From Stenotrophomonas maltophilia (GTDB taxonomy: Bacteria > Pseudomonadota > Gammaproteobacteria > Xanthomonadales > Xanthomonadaceae): a DNA stretch of 64,000 nucleotides. Shown piece after piece: positions 1 to 12,174 of the stretch (positions within the stretch are counted from its first letter, which is position 1; every line of letters begins with the position of its first letter). The position numbers were made by a program, and so were the translations under genes. The notes under the pieces are model-generated. The model did not search any database, had not been told where the DNA came from, and was given only the letters and a program-made list of their open reading frames with translations. The DNA lies in contig NZ_NEQV01000005.1 of NCBI RefSeq assembly GCF_002799245.1, forward strand, positions 434,001 through 498,000. The letters run 5' to 3'.

Positions 1-1844
1 CCACGCCCCTGCGCATCGCGCTGGTCGGTAACCCGAACAGCGGCAAGACTGCGCTGTTCAACCAGCTGACCGGCAGCCGGCAGAAGGTCGCGAACTACAC
101 CGGCGTCACCGTCGAGCGCAAGGAAGGCCGCCTGCGTGCGCCGTCCGGCCGTGAATTCGCCGTGCTCGACCTGCCGGGCGCCTACAGCCTGCACCCCGCC
201 AGCCTGGACGAGGCGATCACCCGTGACCTGTGCCGGGGTTTCTACCCGGGCGAAGCCGCGCCGGACGTGCTGCTGTGCGTGATCGATGCGACCAACCTGC
301 GCCTGCACCTGCGTTTCGCGCTGGAACTGCGCGAGCTGGGCAAGCCGATGGTGGTGGCCCTGAACATGGTTGATGCGGCCCAGCGCCGCGGCATCCAGGT
401 GGATGTGGCCGCGCTGGAGCGCGAGCTGGGCGTGCCGGTGGTGGAGACCGTGGCGGTGCGCAAGCAGGGCGCCAAGTCCCTGGTCGAGCGCCTCGACGCG
501 ATGGTGCCGCACCTGGACGCGCCGGTGCCGGGCCCGGAAGGTGGCATCGACTACCACGCCAAGGTGCGCGAGATCCTGTCGGTCGCCGTGCGGATGCCGG
601 CGCGCACCGCGAAAATCGACGACGCGCTGGACCGCTGGCTGCTGCATCCGGTGTTCGGCCTGGTCACCCTGGTGGTGGTCATGTTCCTGATCTTCCAGGC
701 CGTGTTTGCCTGGGCGACGCCGGTCATGGATGGCATCGAGGCAGGCTTCGGCTGGCTGGGCGAGTTTGTCGGCGGTGTCCTGCCGGAGGGGCCACTTACC
801 AGCCTGCTGACCGACGGCATCATTGCTGGCGTCGGCGGCGTTGTGGTGTTCCTGCCGCAGATCCTGATCCTGTTCTTCTTCATCCTGGTGCTGGAGGAAT
901 CCGGCTACCTGCCGCGTGCGGCGTTCCTGCTTGATCGCATGATGGCCGGAGCCGGCCTGTCCGGCCGTTCGTTCATCCCGCTGCTGTCCAGCTTCGCCTG
1001 TGCGGTGCCGGGCATCATGGCGACCCGCAGCATCCAGGATCCGCGTGACCGCCTGGCCACCATCCTGGTCGCACCGCTGATGACCTGTTCGGCGCGCCTG
1101 CCGGTCTACACGCTGCTGATCGGTGCGTTCATTCCCAATGCCAAGGTCGGCATCTTCAACCAGCAGGGCCTGGTCCTGTTCGGCCTGTATGTGGCGGGCA
1201 TCCTCAGCGCGCTGGCGATGTCGTGGATCATGAAGAAGTGGCGGCGCGACAAGAGCGAGCATCCGCTGATGCTGGAGCTGCCGTCCTACCGCCTGCCGCA
1301 TGTGCGTGACCTGGCCGTGGGCCTGTACGAGCGCGCGATGATCTTCCTGCGTCGCGTGGGTGGCATCATCCTGGCGCTGACCATCCTGCTGTGGGTGCTG
1401 CTGACCTTCCCGGGGGCACCGGCCGACGCCACGATGCCGGCCATTGATTACAGTTACGCCGGCCAGATCGGCCACGCGATGACGGCCGTCTTCGCGCCGC
1501 TGGGCTTCAACTGGCAGATCTGCATCGCGCTGATACCGGGCCTGGCTGCGCGCGAAGTGGCAGTGTCCTCGCTGGCGACGGTGTACGCGCTGTCGGCGGC
1601 TGACGATGACGCGGCGATCTCGGCGCTGTCGCCTGTGGTGGCCGATGGCTGGTCGCTGGCAACTGGACTGGCGCTGATGGTGTGGTTCATCTACGCACCG
1701 ATGTGCATCTCGACGCTGGCCACCATCAAGCGCGAGACCAACTCGTGGAAGCAGATGGGCTTCGCCGCGTTCTACCTGTTCGCGGCGGCTTACGTGGCCG
1801 CGCTGATCACCTACCAGGTGACCAGGGCGCTGGGGGGCGGCTGA
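1..1844 (+). CDS. feoB: FeoB ferrous iron transporter, 5'-truncated by the window
   Basis: This is the GTP-gated inner-membrane Fe(II) importer; only its start lies outside the window, and the reading frame is already open from base 3. The first visible residues carry the G1 loop GNPNSGKT, followed by the G3 motif DLPGAYSL and the NMVD (NxxD) guanine-specificity motif, so the N-terminal G domain is nearly complete. A cytosolic spacer leads to several hydrophobic segments, including the conserved ESGYLPRAAFLLDR and CAVPGIMATR gate motifs and a second gate repeat further on (PGLAAREVAVSS). About 613 residues are visible and the family is usually 600-780. The stop codon overlaps the next start by one base (TGATG), so the two are translationally coupled. 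feoA would be expected just upstream but is not visible. Confidence 0.97.
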   Translation, partial: TPLRIALVGNPNSGKTALFNQLTGSRQKVANYTGVTVERKEGRLRAPSGREFAVLDLPGAYSLHPASLDEAITRDLCRGFYPGEAAPDVLLCVIDATNLRLHLRFALELRELGKPMVVALNMVDAAQRRGIQVDVAALERELGVPVVETVAVRKQGAKSLVERLDAMVPHLDAPVPGPEGGIDYHAKVREILSVAVRMPARTAKIDDALDRWLLHPVFGLVTLVVVMFLIFQAVFAWATPVMDGIEAGFGWLGEFVGGVLPEGPLTSLLTDGIIAGVGGVVVFLPQILILFFFILVLEESGYLPRAAFLLDRMMAGAGLSGRSFIPLLSSFACAVPGIMATRSIQDPRDRLATILVAPLMTCSARLPVYTLLIGAFIPNAKVGIFNQQGLVLFGLYVAGILSALAMSWIMKKWRRDKSEHPLMLELPSYRLPHVRDLAVGLYERAMIFLRRVGGIILALTILLWVLLTFPGAPADATMPAIDYSYAGQIGHAMTAVFAPLGFNWQICIALIPGLAAREVAVSSLATVYALSAADDDAAISALSPVVADGWSLATGLALMVWFIYAPMCISTLATIKRETNSWKQMGFAAFYLFAAAYVAALITYQVTRALGGG

Positions 1845-2089
1845 TGGACGGCGGACTGCTGCTGCAGTACCTGATCATCGCGGTGGCCGTGCTGGTCAGT
1901 GCCTGGGTGGTGTTGAAGAAGCAGTTCCCGGGTACCGTGCGCAAGCTGCGCGGCGCATTGGCGTTGGCCCTGCTGAAGCCGGGCCGCGCTGCCTGGCTGC
2001 AGGCGCTGGGACGGAGGATCGCGCCGCCGGCCACCGGTGGCGGTGGTGCCTGTGGCGGTTGCGACAGCTGCGGGCCGACAAAAAAGTAG
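1844..2089 (+). CDS. FeoB-associated Cys-rich membrane protein (FeoC position)
   Basis: A small 81-residue protein translated in one-base overlap with feoB. It has one N-terminal membrane segment (about residues 5-24), a basic middle, and a C-terminal cysteine cluster (CGGCDSCG) after a glycine-rich linker. This matches the FeoB-associated cysteine-rich membrane proteins that take the place of FeoC in many proteobacteria. The cysteines could bind iron or an Fe-S centre, but that is inference. The stop codon TAG is itself part of a GTAG that opens a palindromic repeat at 2086. Confidence 0.85.
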   Translation: MDGGLLLQYLIIAVAVLVSAWVVLKKQFPGTVRKLRGALALALLKPGRAAWLQALGRRIAPPATGGGGACGGCDSCGPTKK

Positions 2090-2160
2090 AGCCGGGCCAG
2101 GCTCGGCTGCTTTGCCTGGGGCGCATCCACGCATGGCGTGGATCTACCAGGGCCCTCTCT
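2086..2160. repeat. SMAG-type GTAG palindrome pair after the feo genes
   Basis: GTAG at 2086 opens a palindrome (GAGCC..GGCTC type arms, about 2089-2108). A second, inverted unit with arms ATCCACGC/GCGTGGAT ends in CTAC near 2148. A further GTGGATCTACC follows at about 2168. The pair of facing palindromes headed by GTAG is the usual form of SMAG repeats in Stenotrophomonas. It could also act as an mRNA 3' stabiliser or terminator for the feo operon. Confidence 0.7.
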
Positions 2161-2174
2161 CGCGCCATGTGGAT

Positions 2175-2756
2175 CTACCGCGCCTGGCGGCCCAGCTCCG
2201 CCGCCAGCGCCAGCCATCGGTCGCGTTGCGCCGACGAACTGCTGCGCACCGCACCCAGGCGGCTGACCCGCACCGGGCGGATGCCGCAGAACTCCAGGAT
2301 GGTGGCGCGGATCTGAGTGATCCCCGGGTCGCGATAGATCCAGCGGTAGTACCAGGGTGGTGTATCCAGCGTGGTGATCACCCGTGCGCTGCGCCCGGCC
2401 AGCAGCCGGTCCCACCATACCGAATCGCGGCGGTAGCGGAAGGCGTACCCCGGCAGCAGCACACGATCGAAGAAGCCCTTCAGCAGGGCCGGCATCGCGC
2501 CCCACCAGGTGGGGTAGACCAGTACCAGGTGATCGCAGGCTTCGATCGCATTGGCTGCGTCCTGCAGATCGGCTTCCAACGGCTGGATCTGGCGGTAGCC
2601 GTGGCGCAGGACTGGATCGAATCCGAGTTCTCCAAGGGCGATCAGGCGCACCCGGTGGCCGGCATTCTCGGCGGCTGTGGCATAGCGCTGGGCGAGCGCG
2701 CCGCACAGGCTCTCGCGGTCGGGATGGCCGAGCAGGATCAGGATGGAGCGGGACAC
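2175..2756 (-). CDS. NAD(P)H oxidoreductase, flavodoxin-fold (MdaB/KefF/NQO family)
   Basis: A 193-residue flavin-dependent NAD(P)H:quinone-type reductase. The N-terminus (SILILLGHPDRES) has the beta strand and phosphate-binding loop of this family. The middle carries YPTWWGAMPALLKGFFDRV, the classic FMN-binding region of modulator of drug activity B and glutathione-regulated KefF-like oxidoreductases. The start is a GTG at 2756-2754, chosen because the homologous N-terminus begins there and GAGG lies about six bases upstream. It is read leftward and follows a MerR regulator and an SDR gene; the three together look like a redox or electrophile-stress unit. The substrate cannot be told from the sequence. 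Confidence 0.85.
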   Translation of the reverse strand: MSRSILILLGHPDRESLCGALAQRYATAAENAGHRVRLIALGELGFDPVLRHGYRQIQPLEADLQDAANAIEACDHLVLVYPTWWGAMPALLKGFFDRVLLPGYAFRYRRDSVWWDRLLAGRSARVITTLDTPPWYYRWIYRDPGITQIRATILEFCGIRPVRVSRLGAVRSSSSAQRDRWLALAAELGRQAR

Positions 2757-2811
2757 GGCAACCTCGGGCAGTGGAAAGTGCGCGAGGCTGCGGTCTGCCC
2801 CAGGGGCAGAG

Positions 2812-3207
2812 TCAAGCCCGGGTCGTGCAGCCGCCCGGTTCCAGTACGCAGTCACTGCTGCCGGAGAGCAGCCACTGCTGCAGTTCATCGCCGACCTGTT
2901 GCAGGGCATGCTCGACCTGCGCCAGCCGCGCCCGTTCGCTGGCAATGTGGCTGCGCTGCTGCTCCAGCAAGGCCAGCACCGCCGGCCAGTCGAGCCGTCC
3001 ATCGCGGCCCTGCAGGCGGGAGATCGCCGCCAGCGTGATGCCCAGCGCCAACGCCTGGCGGATCAGCTGCACCCAGGCCACGTCCTGGTCACTGTAGTCG
3101 CGATAGCGGTTCAGGCGCGGCACGGGCGGCAGCAGCCCACGTGCCTCGTACAGGCGGATGGCCTTGGCGCTGGCACCGGTGAGGCGGCTGACCTCGGAGA
3201 TGCGCAT
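2812..3207 (-). CDS. MerR family transcriptional regulator
   Basis: A 131-residue regulator. Residues 1-70 form a MerR winged helix-turn-helix (RISEVSRLTGASAKAIRLYE, then ARGLLPPVPR and the YRDYSDQDV wing). Residues about 80-118 form the antiparallel dimerisation coiled coil (LEQQRSHIASERARLAQVEH). There are two cysteines near the C-terminus (SDCV..GGC) that might be sensory, but the spacing matches no named subgroup well enough to assign an effector. The gene starts four bases after the SDR stop, so the two are probably co-transcribed. The likely target is this same three-gene unit. Confidence 0.9.
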   Translation of the reverse strand: MRISEVSRLTGASAKAIRLYEARGLLPPVPRLNRYRDYSDQDVAWVQLIRQALALGITLAAISRLQGRDGRLDWPAVLALLEQQRSHIASERARLAQVEHALQQVGDELQQWLLSGSSDCVLEPGGCTTRA

Positions 3208-3211
3208 CGGC

Positions 3212-3973
3212 TCAGTCCCGTACCAGGCCGCCGTCGACCACCAGGTTCTGGCCGGTCACCGCGCGTGACCAGGGGCTGGCGAAGAACAGCGCGGCATCGG
3301 CGAATTCGGCCGGTGTGGTGACGCTGCGCAGTGGTGTGTTGGCGGCGATGTAGTCGAATACCGCTTCCGGCGTGGCGGCGCTGGCATCGGTGGTGCGCAG
3401 CAGGCCGCCGGACAGCATGTTCACGGTGATGCCATGCGGGCCGAGGTCGCCGGCCAGGGTGCGGGTCAGTGACAGCAGTGCGGCTTTGGCGGCGGTGTAA
3501 TCGTGGTACGGCACTACCGGGTTCTGGAACAGGTTGGTGCCGATGTTGATCACTCGGCCGAATCGGCGGGCCTGCATGCCGGGCAGGGCGGCCTGCACAG
3601 TGTTCAGCGCGCCGCGCACGCTGCCCTCGAACTGCGCCTGGAAGGCCGGCCAGCCGATATCGGCGGCACCGTCGCGGGCATCACCATTGAACGAGAACGT
3701 CGCCAGCGCGTTGTTGACCACCGTGGTCACGCCTTGCCCGAAGTGGGCCAGCGCGTGCTGCAGCATGGCATCGACCTGGCCGCGGTCGGTGACGTCGGCC
3801 GGCAGCGCGATCGCCTGTCCGCCCAGTTCGGCAGCCAGCGCACGTGCGGCGCCTTCGCTGCGGTGGTAGTTGACGATGACGCGCGCACCCTGCGCAGCGA
3901 ACGCGCGGGCGATGTGCTGGCCAAGGCCGCGGCCGGCGCCGGTGACCAGCACCAGCTGTTCGCTGATCTGCAT
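3212..3973 (-). CDS. SDR family oxidoreductase (FabG-like)
   Basis: A 253-residue classical short-chain dehydrogenase/reductase. Visible motifs are the cofactor loop TGAGRGLGQH, VNNALA (the NNAG-equivalent), the catalytic YxxxK as YTAAK (in YHDYTAAKAALL), and the C-terminal GQNLVVDGG. The Tyr and Lys are present and a catalytic-region serine/threonine is plausible (INIGTN), although the usual Ser is replaced by Gly/Thr here. The start at 3973 places the first strand at residue 6; another in-frame ATG lies 18 bases upstream. The gene heads the leftward unit with the MerR regulator and the oxidoreductase. The substrate is unknown. Confidence 0.88.
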   Translation of the reverse strand: MQISEQLVLVTGAGRGLGQHIARAFAAQGARVIVNYHRSEGAARALAAELGGQAIALPADVTDRGQVDAMLQHALAHFGQGVTTVVNNALATFSFNGDARDGAADIGWPAFQAQFEGSVRGALNTVQAALPGMQARRFGRVINIGTNLFQNPVVPYHDYTAAKAALLSLTRTLAGDLGPHGITVNMLSGGLLRTTDASAATPEAVFDYIAANTPLRSVTTPAEFADAALFFASPWSRAVTGQNLVVDGGLVRD

Positions 3974-4063
3974 GAGGGAGCTGCCATCCATTGCATGAAA
4001 GGGCATGCAGCGTAGCAGCGATGGCGCTTGCCGGAGCAGGCGTGCTGCCGCTAGCCTGCAGGC

Positions 4064-4795
4064 ATGAACCAGACTCCCCTGCGATTGCTCATTCACGGTG
4101 CCTCCGGGCGCATGGGCCAGGCCCTGCTGCGGTTGGCCGCCGAACATCCCGAAACCCTGCAGATCGTGGCCGCAGTGACCGGCCGGGCGCCGGCCCAGCG
4201 CGTGGTCGACGGCGTGCCGTTCTTCGCCGCCAGCGAGCTGCCCGGCGCGCCGGTGTTCGATGTGGCGATCGACTTCAGCCTGCCGGAGGGCTTCGACCCG
4301 CTGCTGGCGCTGTGCGTGGAGCGGGGTGCAGGCCTGGTGTCGGGCACCACCGGCATCTCCAGCACGCAGCGCCAGGCGCTGGAGGCCGCGGCGGCGAAGA
4401 TCCCGCTGGTCTGGGCCTCGAACTTCAGCCTGGGCGTGGCGGTACTGGACGAGCTGGTCGAGCGCGCGGCACAGGCGCTGGCTGGCTGGGACTGCGACAT
4501 CGTCGAATCGCACCACACCCGGAAGAAGGACGCGCCGTCGGGCACCGCGCTGACCCTGGGGGCGGCCGCGCAGCGCGGCGGGGCGGAGCCGCATTACGCC
4601 AGCCTGCGTGCCGGAGACATCGTGGGTGAGCACCTGGTGCAGTTCGCCGGGCTGGGCGAGCGCATCGAGCTGGTGCATCGGGCCACCAACCGCGACATCT
4701 TCGCCCGCGGAGCCCTGTTCGCCGCCCGCCAGTTGCACGGCCGGGCGGCTGGCAGCTATCGGGTGCGCGACCTGCTGGACAACCCGGCGGGCTGA
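4064..4795 (+). CDS. dapB: 4-hydroxy-tetrahydrodipicolinate reductase
   Basis: This enzyme carries out the NAD(P)H-dependent reduction step of the diaminopimelate/lysine pathway in the cytosol. The protein is 243 residues, in line with the family. The N-terminus has the Rossmann motif HGASGRMGQ, followed by SGTTGIS, ASNFSLGVAVL and the family signature HHTRKKDAPSGTAL, which holds the catalytic His and Lys. The C-terminus ends shortly after HRATNRDIFARGAL, as expected. The gene lies just upstream of carAB, as in Xanthomonas and Pseudomonas, but a 327-bp repeat-bearing gap separates it from carA, so it probably has its own promoter. Confidence 0.97.
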   Translation: MNQTPLRLLIHGASGRMGQALLRLAAEHPETLQIVAAVTGRAPAQRVVDGVPFFAASELPGAPVFDVAIDFSLPEGFDPLLALCVERGAGLVSGTTGISSTQRQALEAAAAKIPLVWASNFSLGVAVLDELVERAAQALAGWDCDIVESHHTRKKDAPSGTALTLGAAAQRGGAEPHYASLRAGDIVGEHLVQFAGLGERIELVHRATNRDIFARGALFAARQLHGRAAGSYRVRDLLDNPAG

Positions 4796-4800
4796 TCCGC

Positions 4801-4892
4801 GGGGTCGGATCCCTTTCCGGCGGAAAGGGTTCTGACCCCCGCCTGCCATTGGGGTCAGTGCCCTTTTCCCGCAGGAAAAGGGATCCGACCCC
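4801..4892. repeat. Two GGGGTC..GACCCC palindromes between dapB and carA
   Basis: Two consecutive long palindromes occupy 4801-4839 and 4851-4892. Each starts GGGGTC(A/G) and ends in GACCCC, with a CCCTTTCC / GGAAAGGG inner stem. The same element recurs at 24014-24054 and 60360-60400. It can form a strong hairpin and may end dapB transcription. The rest of the 4796-5122 gap is AT-richer near 4930-5000 (for example ACAATTCGC), which probably holds the carA promoter; no regulator site is recognisable. Confidence 0.8.
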
Positions 4893-5122
4893 GGCGACCG
4901 CGCTTTGCACACGCGGGCGTATTGAAATGAATGCGCAATCGCCTGTTCATGAAGCGCGATAACCGCTGGCGCGAGCGCCCCGGCAGCGCTACAATTCGCA
5001 CTCGCCGAATCACGAAAGCCGGACCGGTCCCAGACCGTACGTCCGCGCTTTTTTGCAACCGGATTTCCGTGAAGCGCAGGCGTGACTTCGGCAGCCCCCT
5101 CGGTAGCCAAAGTGAGATTCCC

Positions 5123-6250
5123 GTGACCCAAGCCGCAATCCTCGTCCTCGAAGACGGCACCGTATTCGAGGGCGAATCCGTAGGCGCGCCCGGCCTGTCC
5201 GTCGGTGAGGTGGTGTTCAACACCGCCATGACCGGCTACCAGGAAGTGCTGACCGACCCGTCCTACGCCCGGCAGATGGTCACGCTGACCTATCCGCATA
5301 TCGGTAACACCGGCATGACCGACCAGGACAATGAAGCGTCCAAGGTGTGGTCGGCCGGCCTGATCGTGCGCGACGTTCCCCGCCGTCCCAGCAACTGGCG
5401 CAGCCAGGTGTCGCTGCAGGACTGGCTGATCCAGCGCGGCGTGGTCGCCATCGCTGGCATCGACACCCGCAAGCTGACCCGCATCCTGCGCGAGAAGGGC
5501 GCGCAGAACGGTGCGCTGATGGCGGGCGACATCGACGTGGAAAAGGCACTGGAAGCCGCCCGCAAGTTCCCGGGGCTGAAGGGCATGGATCTGGCCAAGG
5601 TCGTCACTACCGAGAAGACCTACACCTGGACCGAGGGCCAGCTGGACCTGGATGCCAATGCCTTCGTCAGCGTGCCGGCCAAATACAAGGTCGTGGCCTA
5701 CGACTTCGGCGTGAAGACCAACATCCTGCGCATGCTGGCCGAGCGCGGCTGCGAAGTGACCGTGGTGCCGGCGCAGACCCCGGCTGCCGAAGTGCTGGCA
5801 TTGAAGCCCGACGGCGTGTTCCTGTCCAACGGCCCGGGTGACCCGGAGCCGTGCGACTACGCCATCGAAGCGATCAAGACCTTCATCGATGTGAAGATCC
5901 CGACCTTCGGCATCTGCCTGGGCCATCAGCTGCTGGGCCTGGCCTCGGGCGCGCAGACCATGAAGATGGGCCACGGCCACCACGGTGCCAACCACCCGGT
6001 GCAGGACCTGGACAGCGGCCGGGTGATGATCACCTCGCAGAACCATGGCTTCGCGATCGATGAAGCGACCCTGCCGGCGACCCTGCGCGTGACCCACCGT
6101 TCGCTGTTCGACGGTACCAACCAGGGCGTCGCCCGCACCGACGTGCCGGCATTCTCGTTCCAGGGCCACCCGGAAGCGTCGCCGGGCCCGACCGACGTCG
6201 GCCCGCTGTTCGACCGCTTCGTGGTGCTGATGGAGCAGGCCAAGGCGTGA
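5123..6250 (+). CDS. carA: Carbamoyl-phosphate synthase small (glutaminase) subunit
   Basis: CarA hydrolyses glutamine and channels ammonia to CarB for carbamoyl phosphate, feeding arginine and pyrimidine synthesis. The protein is 375 residues. The N-terminal domain starts [15 protein letters not shown]. The C-terminal class I amidotransferase domain has the nucleophile in [13 protein letters not shown] and the His-Glu pair in [13 protein letters not shown] start at 5123 is chosen because the conserved N-terminus begins there and GTGAG lies upstream; the frame is open further 5' but without family resemblance. carB follows after 148 bp. Confidence 0.97.
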   Translation: MTQAAILVLEDGTVFEGESVGAPGLSVGEVVFNTAMTGYQEVLTDPSYARQMVTLTYPHIGNTGMTDQDNEASKVWSAGLIVRDVPRRPSNWRSQVSLQDWLIQRGVVAIAGIDTRKLTRILREKGAQNGALMAGDIDVEKALEAARKFPGLKGMDLAKVVTTEKTYTWTEGQLDLDANAFVSVPAKYKVVAYDFGVKTNILRMLAERGCEVTVVPAQTPAAEVLALKPDGVFLSNGPGDPEPCDYAIEAIKTFIDVKIPTFGICLGHQLLGLASGAQTMKMGHGHHGANHPVQDLDSGRVMITSQNHGFAIDEATLPATLRVTHRSLFDGTNQGVARTDVPAFSFQGHPEASPGPTDVGPLFDRFVVLMEQAKA

Positions 6251-6398
6251 TCAGTACGCCGCCGGCCTGCCGGTGGCGTCGCGATGGACCGTAAACCCCG
6301 CATCGCTGCTGCCGCTGGCGCGGCGCTGCGGATCAAGATTCCTGATCGACAGCGTGCGATCACCCCCCTTGTCACGCTGTACTGACTTAGAGAAGAAA

Positions 6399-9637
<3,239 letters not shown>

Positions 9638-9641
<4 letters not shown>

Positions 9642-10114
9642 GAGCCCCCATCACGATGAAGGGCGCGCAGAAGCTGCGCGACGAACTGGATCACCTGAAG
9701 TCGGTCAAGCGCCCGAAGGTGATCGCCGCGATCGCCGAAGCGCGTGAGCATGGCGACCTGAAGGAGAACGCCGAGTACCACGCCGCGCGCGAGGAACAGG
9801 GCTTCATCGAAGGCCGCATCAAGCAGCTGGAAGGTGAGCTGTCGCACGCCGAGATCATCGACGTGAGCAAGCTCAATGCCGGCTCCAAGGTGGTGTTCGG
9901 CGCCAGCGTGACGCTGGCCGACGTGGAAACCGACGAAGAGAAGAAGTACCAGATCGTCGGAGACCTGGAAGCGGACATCAAGCTGGGCCTGATCGCCATT
10001 TCCTCGCCGGTGGCGCGCGCGATGATCGGCAAGCTGGAAGGCGATTCGATCGTGATCGACGCCCCGGCTGGCCAGCGCGAATACGAGATCGTCAGCGTCA
10101 GCTACCTGGACTGA
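9638..10114 (+). CDS. greA: Transcription elongation factor GreA
   Basis: GreA rescues backtracked RNA polymerase by stimulating transcript cleavage. The 158-residue protein has the N-terminal coiled-coil hairpin with the acidic tip ([23 protein letters not shown], written here only as the [15 protein letters not shown] core) and the C-terminal FKBP-like domain ending in [10 protein letters not shown]. Length and motifs are canonical. It overlaps carB by ATGA and is followed after four bases by rpfE, so carB-greA-rpfE read as one operon. This greA-rpfE adjacency is one of the landmarks of the Xanthomonas rpf region. Confidence 0.97.
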
Positions 10115-10118
10115 CCCG

Positions 10119-11036
10119 ATGGCAACGGCGACCCTGCTGTTGCCGGCACGCAGCCGCTTTGCCGCGGCTGCGCTGCCCGACGATGTGGCGCGTGCGCTTG
10201 GCCGCGCCACCAGCGTGCAGGTCACGCCGGGCGAGCGTGCGCAGCTGACCCGCCATTTCGCGGTTGCCGCGCCGCACTGGCCGGTGGCCGCGTTGACCCG
10301 CCAGCGTGACGTCGGTGATGCCGCCGGCGCCAGCTGGCTGCGTGCCGATCCGGCCTGCATGGTGCCGGACATGCACGGTGCACGGATGATGGCCTACGGC
10401 GAAACACTGCGGCCGACCCTGGCCGACAGCCTGGCGTTGCTGCCGGTGCTGCAGCCGTTGTTCGCCGATGCCGGATTCGTGCTCGACGCGCCCGATCCCT
10501 CGCGCTGGTACCTGCGCCTGCCGATCGACTGCGAGCTGCCGGACTTCGACAGTCCGGACGAGGTGCTGGGTGATGACCTGTTCTCGCATCTGCCGGAAGG
10601 CGAGGGCGGCCGTCGCTGGCGGGCGCTGATGACCGAAGCGCAGGTACTGTTGCACAACCATTCCTGGAACCAGCAACGCGCCGCGCAGGGACAACAGCCG
10701 ATCAATTCGCTGTGGTTCTGGGGTGGTGGCGTGATGCCGGTGTCGGTCAGCACGCCGCACGTGCAGGTACGCAGCCGCGATGCCCTGCTGCAGGGCCTGG
10801 CCCTGGCTGCCGGTGTCGCCGCGGACGGTGAGCAGGCGGTGGATGCCTTGGTCGATCTGCGCCAGCTGCGTTCCCTGCAGCAGCTCGGAAATGATGCGAT
10901 CCGTCCGCTGCTGGCCGCGCTGAAGCGCGGCGAGCTGCAACGTCTTGTGCTGGATTTCGAGGACGGCCTGCAGTTCCAGCTGGATCGTAGCCAGCGCTGG
11001 CAGTTCTGGAAGAAGCCGCGCGAGCTTCACGATTGA
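10119..11036 (+). CDS. rpfE: RpfE-like protein of the rpf region
   Basis: A 305-residue cytosolic-looking protein without signal peptide. I recognise it as RpfE from its sequence style (MATATLLLPARSRF start; SLWFWGGGVMP; LDFEDGLQFQLDRSQRWQFWKKP end) and from its place directly after greA, as in the Xanthomonas rpf cluster. The SLWFWGGG motif is shared with proteins labelled phosphoglycerate-mutase-like in databases, but no metal-binding catalytic motif is obvious, so no enzyme activity is claimed. In Xanthomonas recJ sits next to rpfE; here two leftward DUF1176-type genes separate them. Confidence 0.85.
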   Translation: MATATLLLPARSRFAAAALPDDVARALGRATSVQVTPGERAQLTRHFAVAAPHWPVAALTRQRDVGDAAGASWLRADPACMVPDMHGARMMAYGETLRPTLADSLALLPVLQPLFADAGFVLDAPDPSRWYLRLPIDCELPDFDSPDEVLGDDLFSHLPEGEGGRRWRALMTEAQVLLHNHSWNQQRAAQGQQPINSLWFWGGGVMPVSVSTPHVQVRSRDALLQGLALAAGVAADGEQAVDALVDLRQLRSLQQLGNDAIRPLLAALKRGELQRLVLDFEDGLQFQLDRSQRWQFWKKPRELHD

Positions 11037-11115
11037 GGCCGACGCTGCCCGCTGCCGCGCAGGCACGGGTGCTGCTGATTGCGCTGTGGAGCCGAGCCCA
11101 TGCCCGGCTTCAGCA

Positions 11116-12174
11116 CTAGTGGACTTCCGTAACGTAGGTCGGCAACGACCAGTGCCTGCGGCTCCGGGGTGAGCAGTGGTCGCCCGGATACGTCGCGCTC
11201 AGGACCAGACGGGAGCCATCCCAGGCCCAATGCCGGTTCGTGCCGCAGGTATCGGTGTCGGTCACGAAGCCCTCTTCAAGGAACACCGCGTACGGATAGA
11301 GCGGAAACAGCGCGCTCCGCGAGACCAGTGAGGGTGCGAACGGTGGGCGGTCGCGGACCAGCCAGGTACCGGCCGGCACGATGTGGCGGCCGGTTGCACA
11401 GTTCAACTGGGCCAGGACATGGCGGGCATCCACCCTCTCGATGTGCAGTTGGCGCGAGGACATCCGATCACACGCGTTCCCCGTCGCGGCCACCGGTTGC
11501 AGCTGCTGCAGCAGATCTGCCCGCTCGGCCAGCTGCGCATCGCCTTCCTGAGCTTCGACCAGCAACGACGGTGCCTTGAGTGGCGGTGCGGCGACTGCGG
11601 CCGGCACCTTCGATTCCGGCTGCGAGCCCTTGCGTACCAGTGCGCCTGGTGTATCCAGCCGGCCTTGTGCTGCGTCCATCCTCAGCAACAGCGTGCGGAT
11701 GCCGCGATCGGACAGCGGCCACGCGCGGCCCGAGGCGTCGCGCATCTCGACGCGCTTGCCGTCCAGCAATGCCTCGATCAGGGTGGTCACGTAATGTGCG
11801 GACAGCGCCAGGCCAGGGCCGAGCGCTTCGCTATGGCCGATGGCACCGAGGTCCTTTCCGTCCACGCGCAGTCGCAGCGTCCCTTCGGGTGCCACCGCAG
11901 CCGGCGTCGGCGGCGCGTCCTCGCCGCCTTCGGCCATTGACAGCCGAGCGGTGACCGCCGTGCGTGGCCCGCCAGTGCGTTCGATCAGCGCGCTCAGCAT
12001 CAGCGGCGCCAGTGGACCGTAGGCCGCCAGGCGGCAGGTGCGGGTATTGTCGCAGGCCATCACGCCGTCACCCTCCACGAACGACATGCCGACCGGTTCC
12101 GTGGCTGTGGCCGTCGATGCCAGCGTCAGCGATGCCAGCAGCAACGGCGTGCGCAACAGTGAAGGTGCATGCAT
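11116..12174 (-). CDS. DUF1176-type secreted protein, paralogue 1
   Basis: A 352-residue exported protein. A signal peptide (about residues 1-25, ending near TATATEPV) is followed by the family landmarks: an N-terminal MACDNTRTCRLAAY motif, WPLSDRGIRTLLLRMD and LDTPGALVRKG in the middle, then a C-terminal domain with CGTNRHWAWDGSRL and WSLPTYVTEVH. Two more paralogues lie at 12175-13218 and 15183-16238. The start abuts the stop of paralogue 2 with no spacer, so they form one leftward operon. This copy has drifted most: LAAY replaces the RAAGY of the others and the C-terminal cysteine pattern differs. Function is unknown. Confidence 0.85.
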   Translation of the reverse strand: MHAPSLLRTPLLLASLTLASTATATEPVGMSFVEGDGVMACDNTRTCRLAAYGPLAPLMLSALIERTGGPRTAVTARLSMAEGGEDAPPTPAAVAPEGTLRLRVDGKDLGAIGHSEALGPGLALSAHYVTTLIEALLDGKRVEMRDASGRAWPLSDRGIRTLLLRMDAAQGRLDTPGALVRKGSQPESKVPAAVAAPPLKAPSLLVEAQEGDAQLAERADLLQQLQPVAATGNACDRMSSRQLHIERVDARHVLAQLNCATGRHIVPAGTWLVRDRPPFAPSLVSRSALFPLYPYAVFLEEGFVTDTDTCGTNRHWAWDGSRLVLSATYPGDHCSPRSRRHWSLPTYVTEVH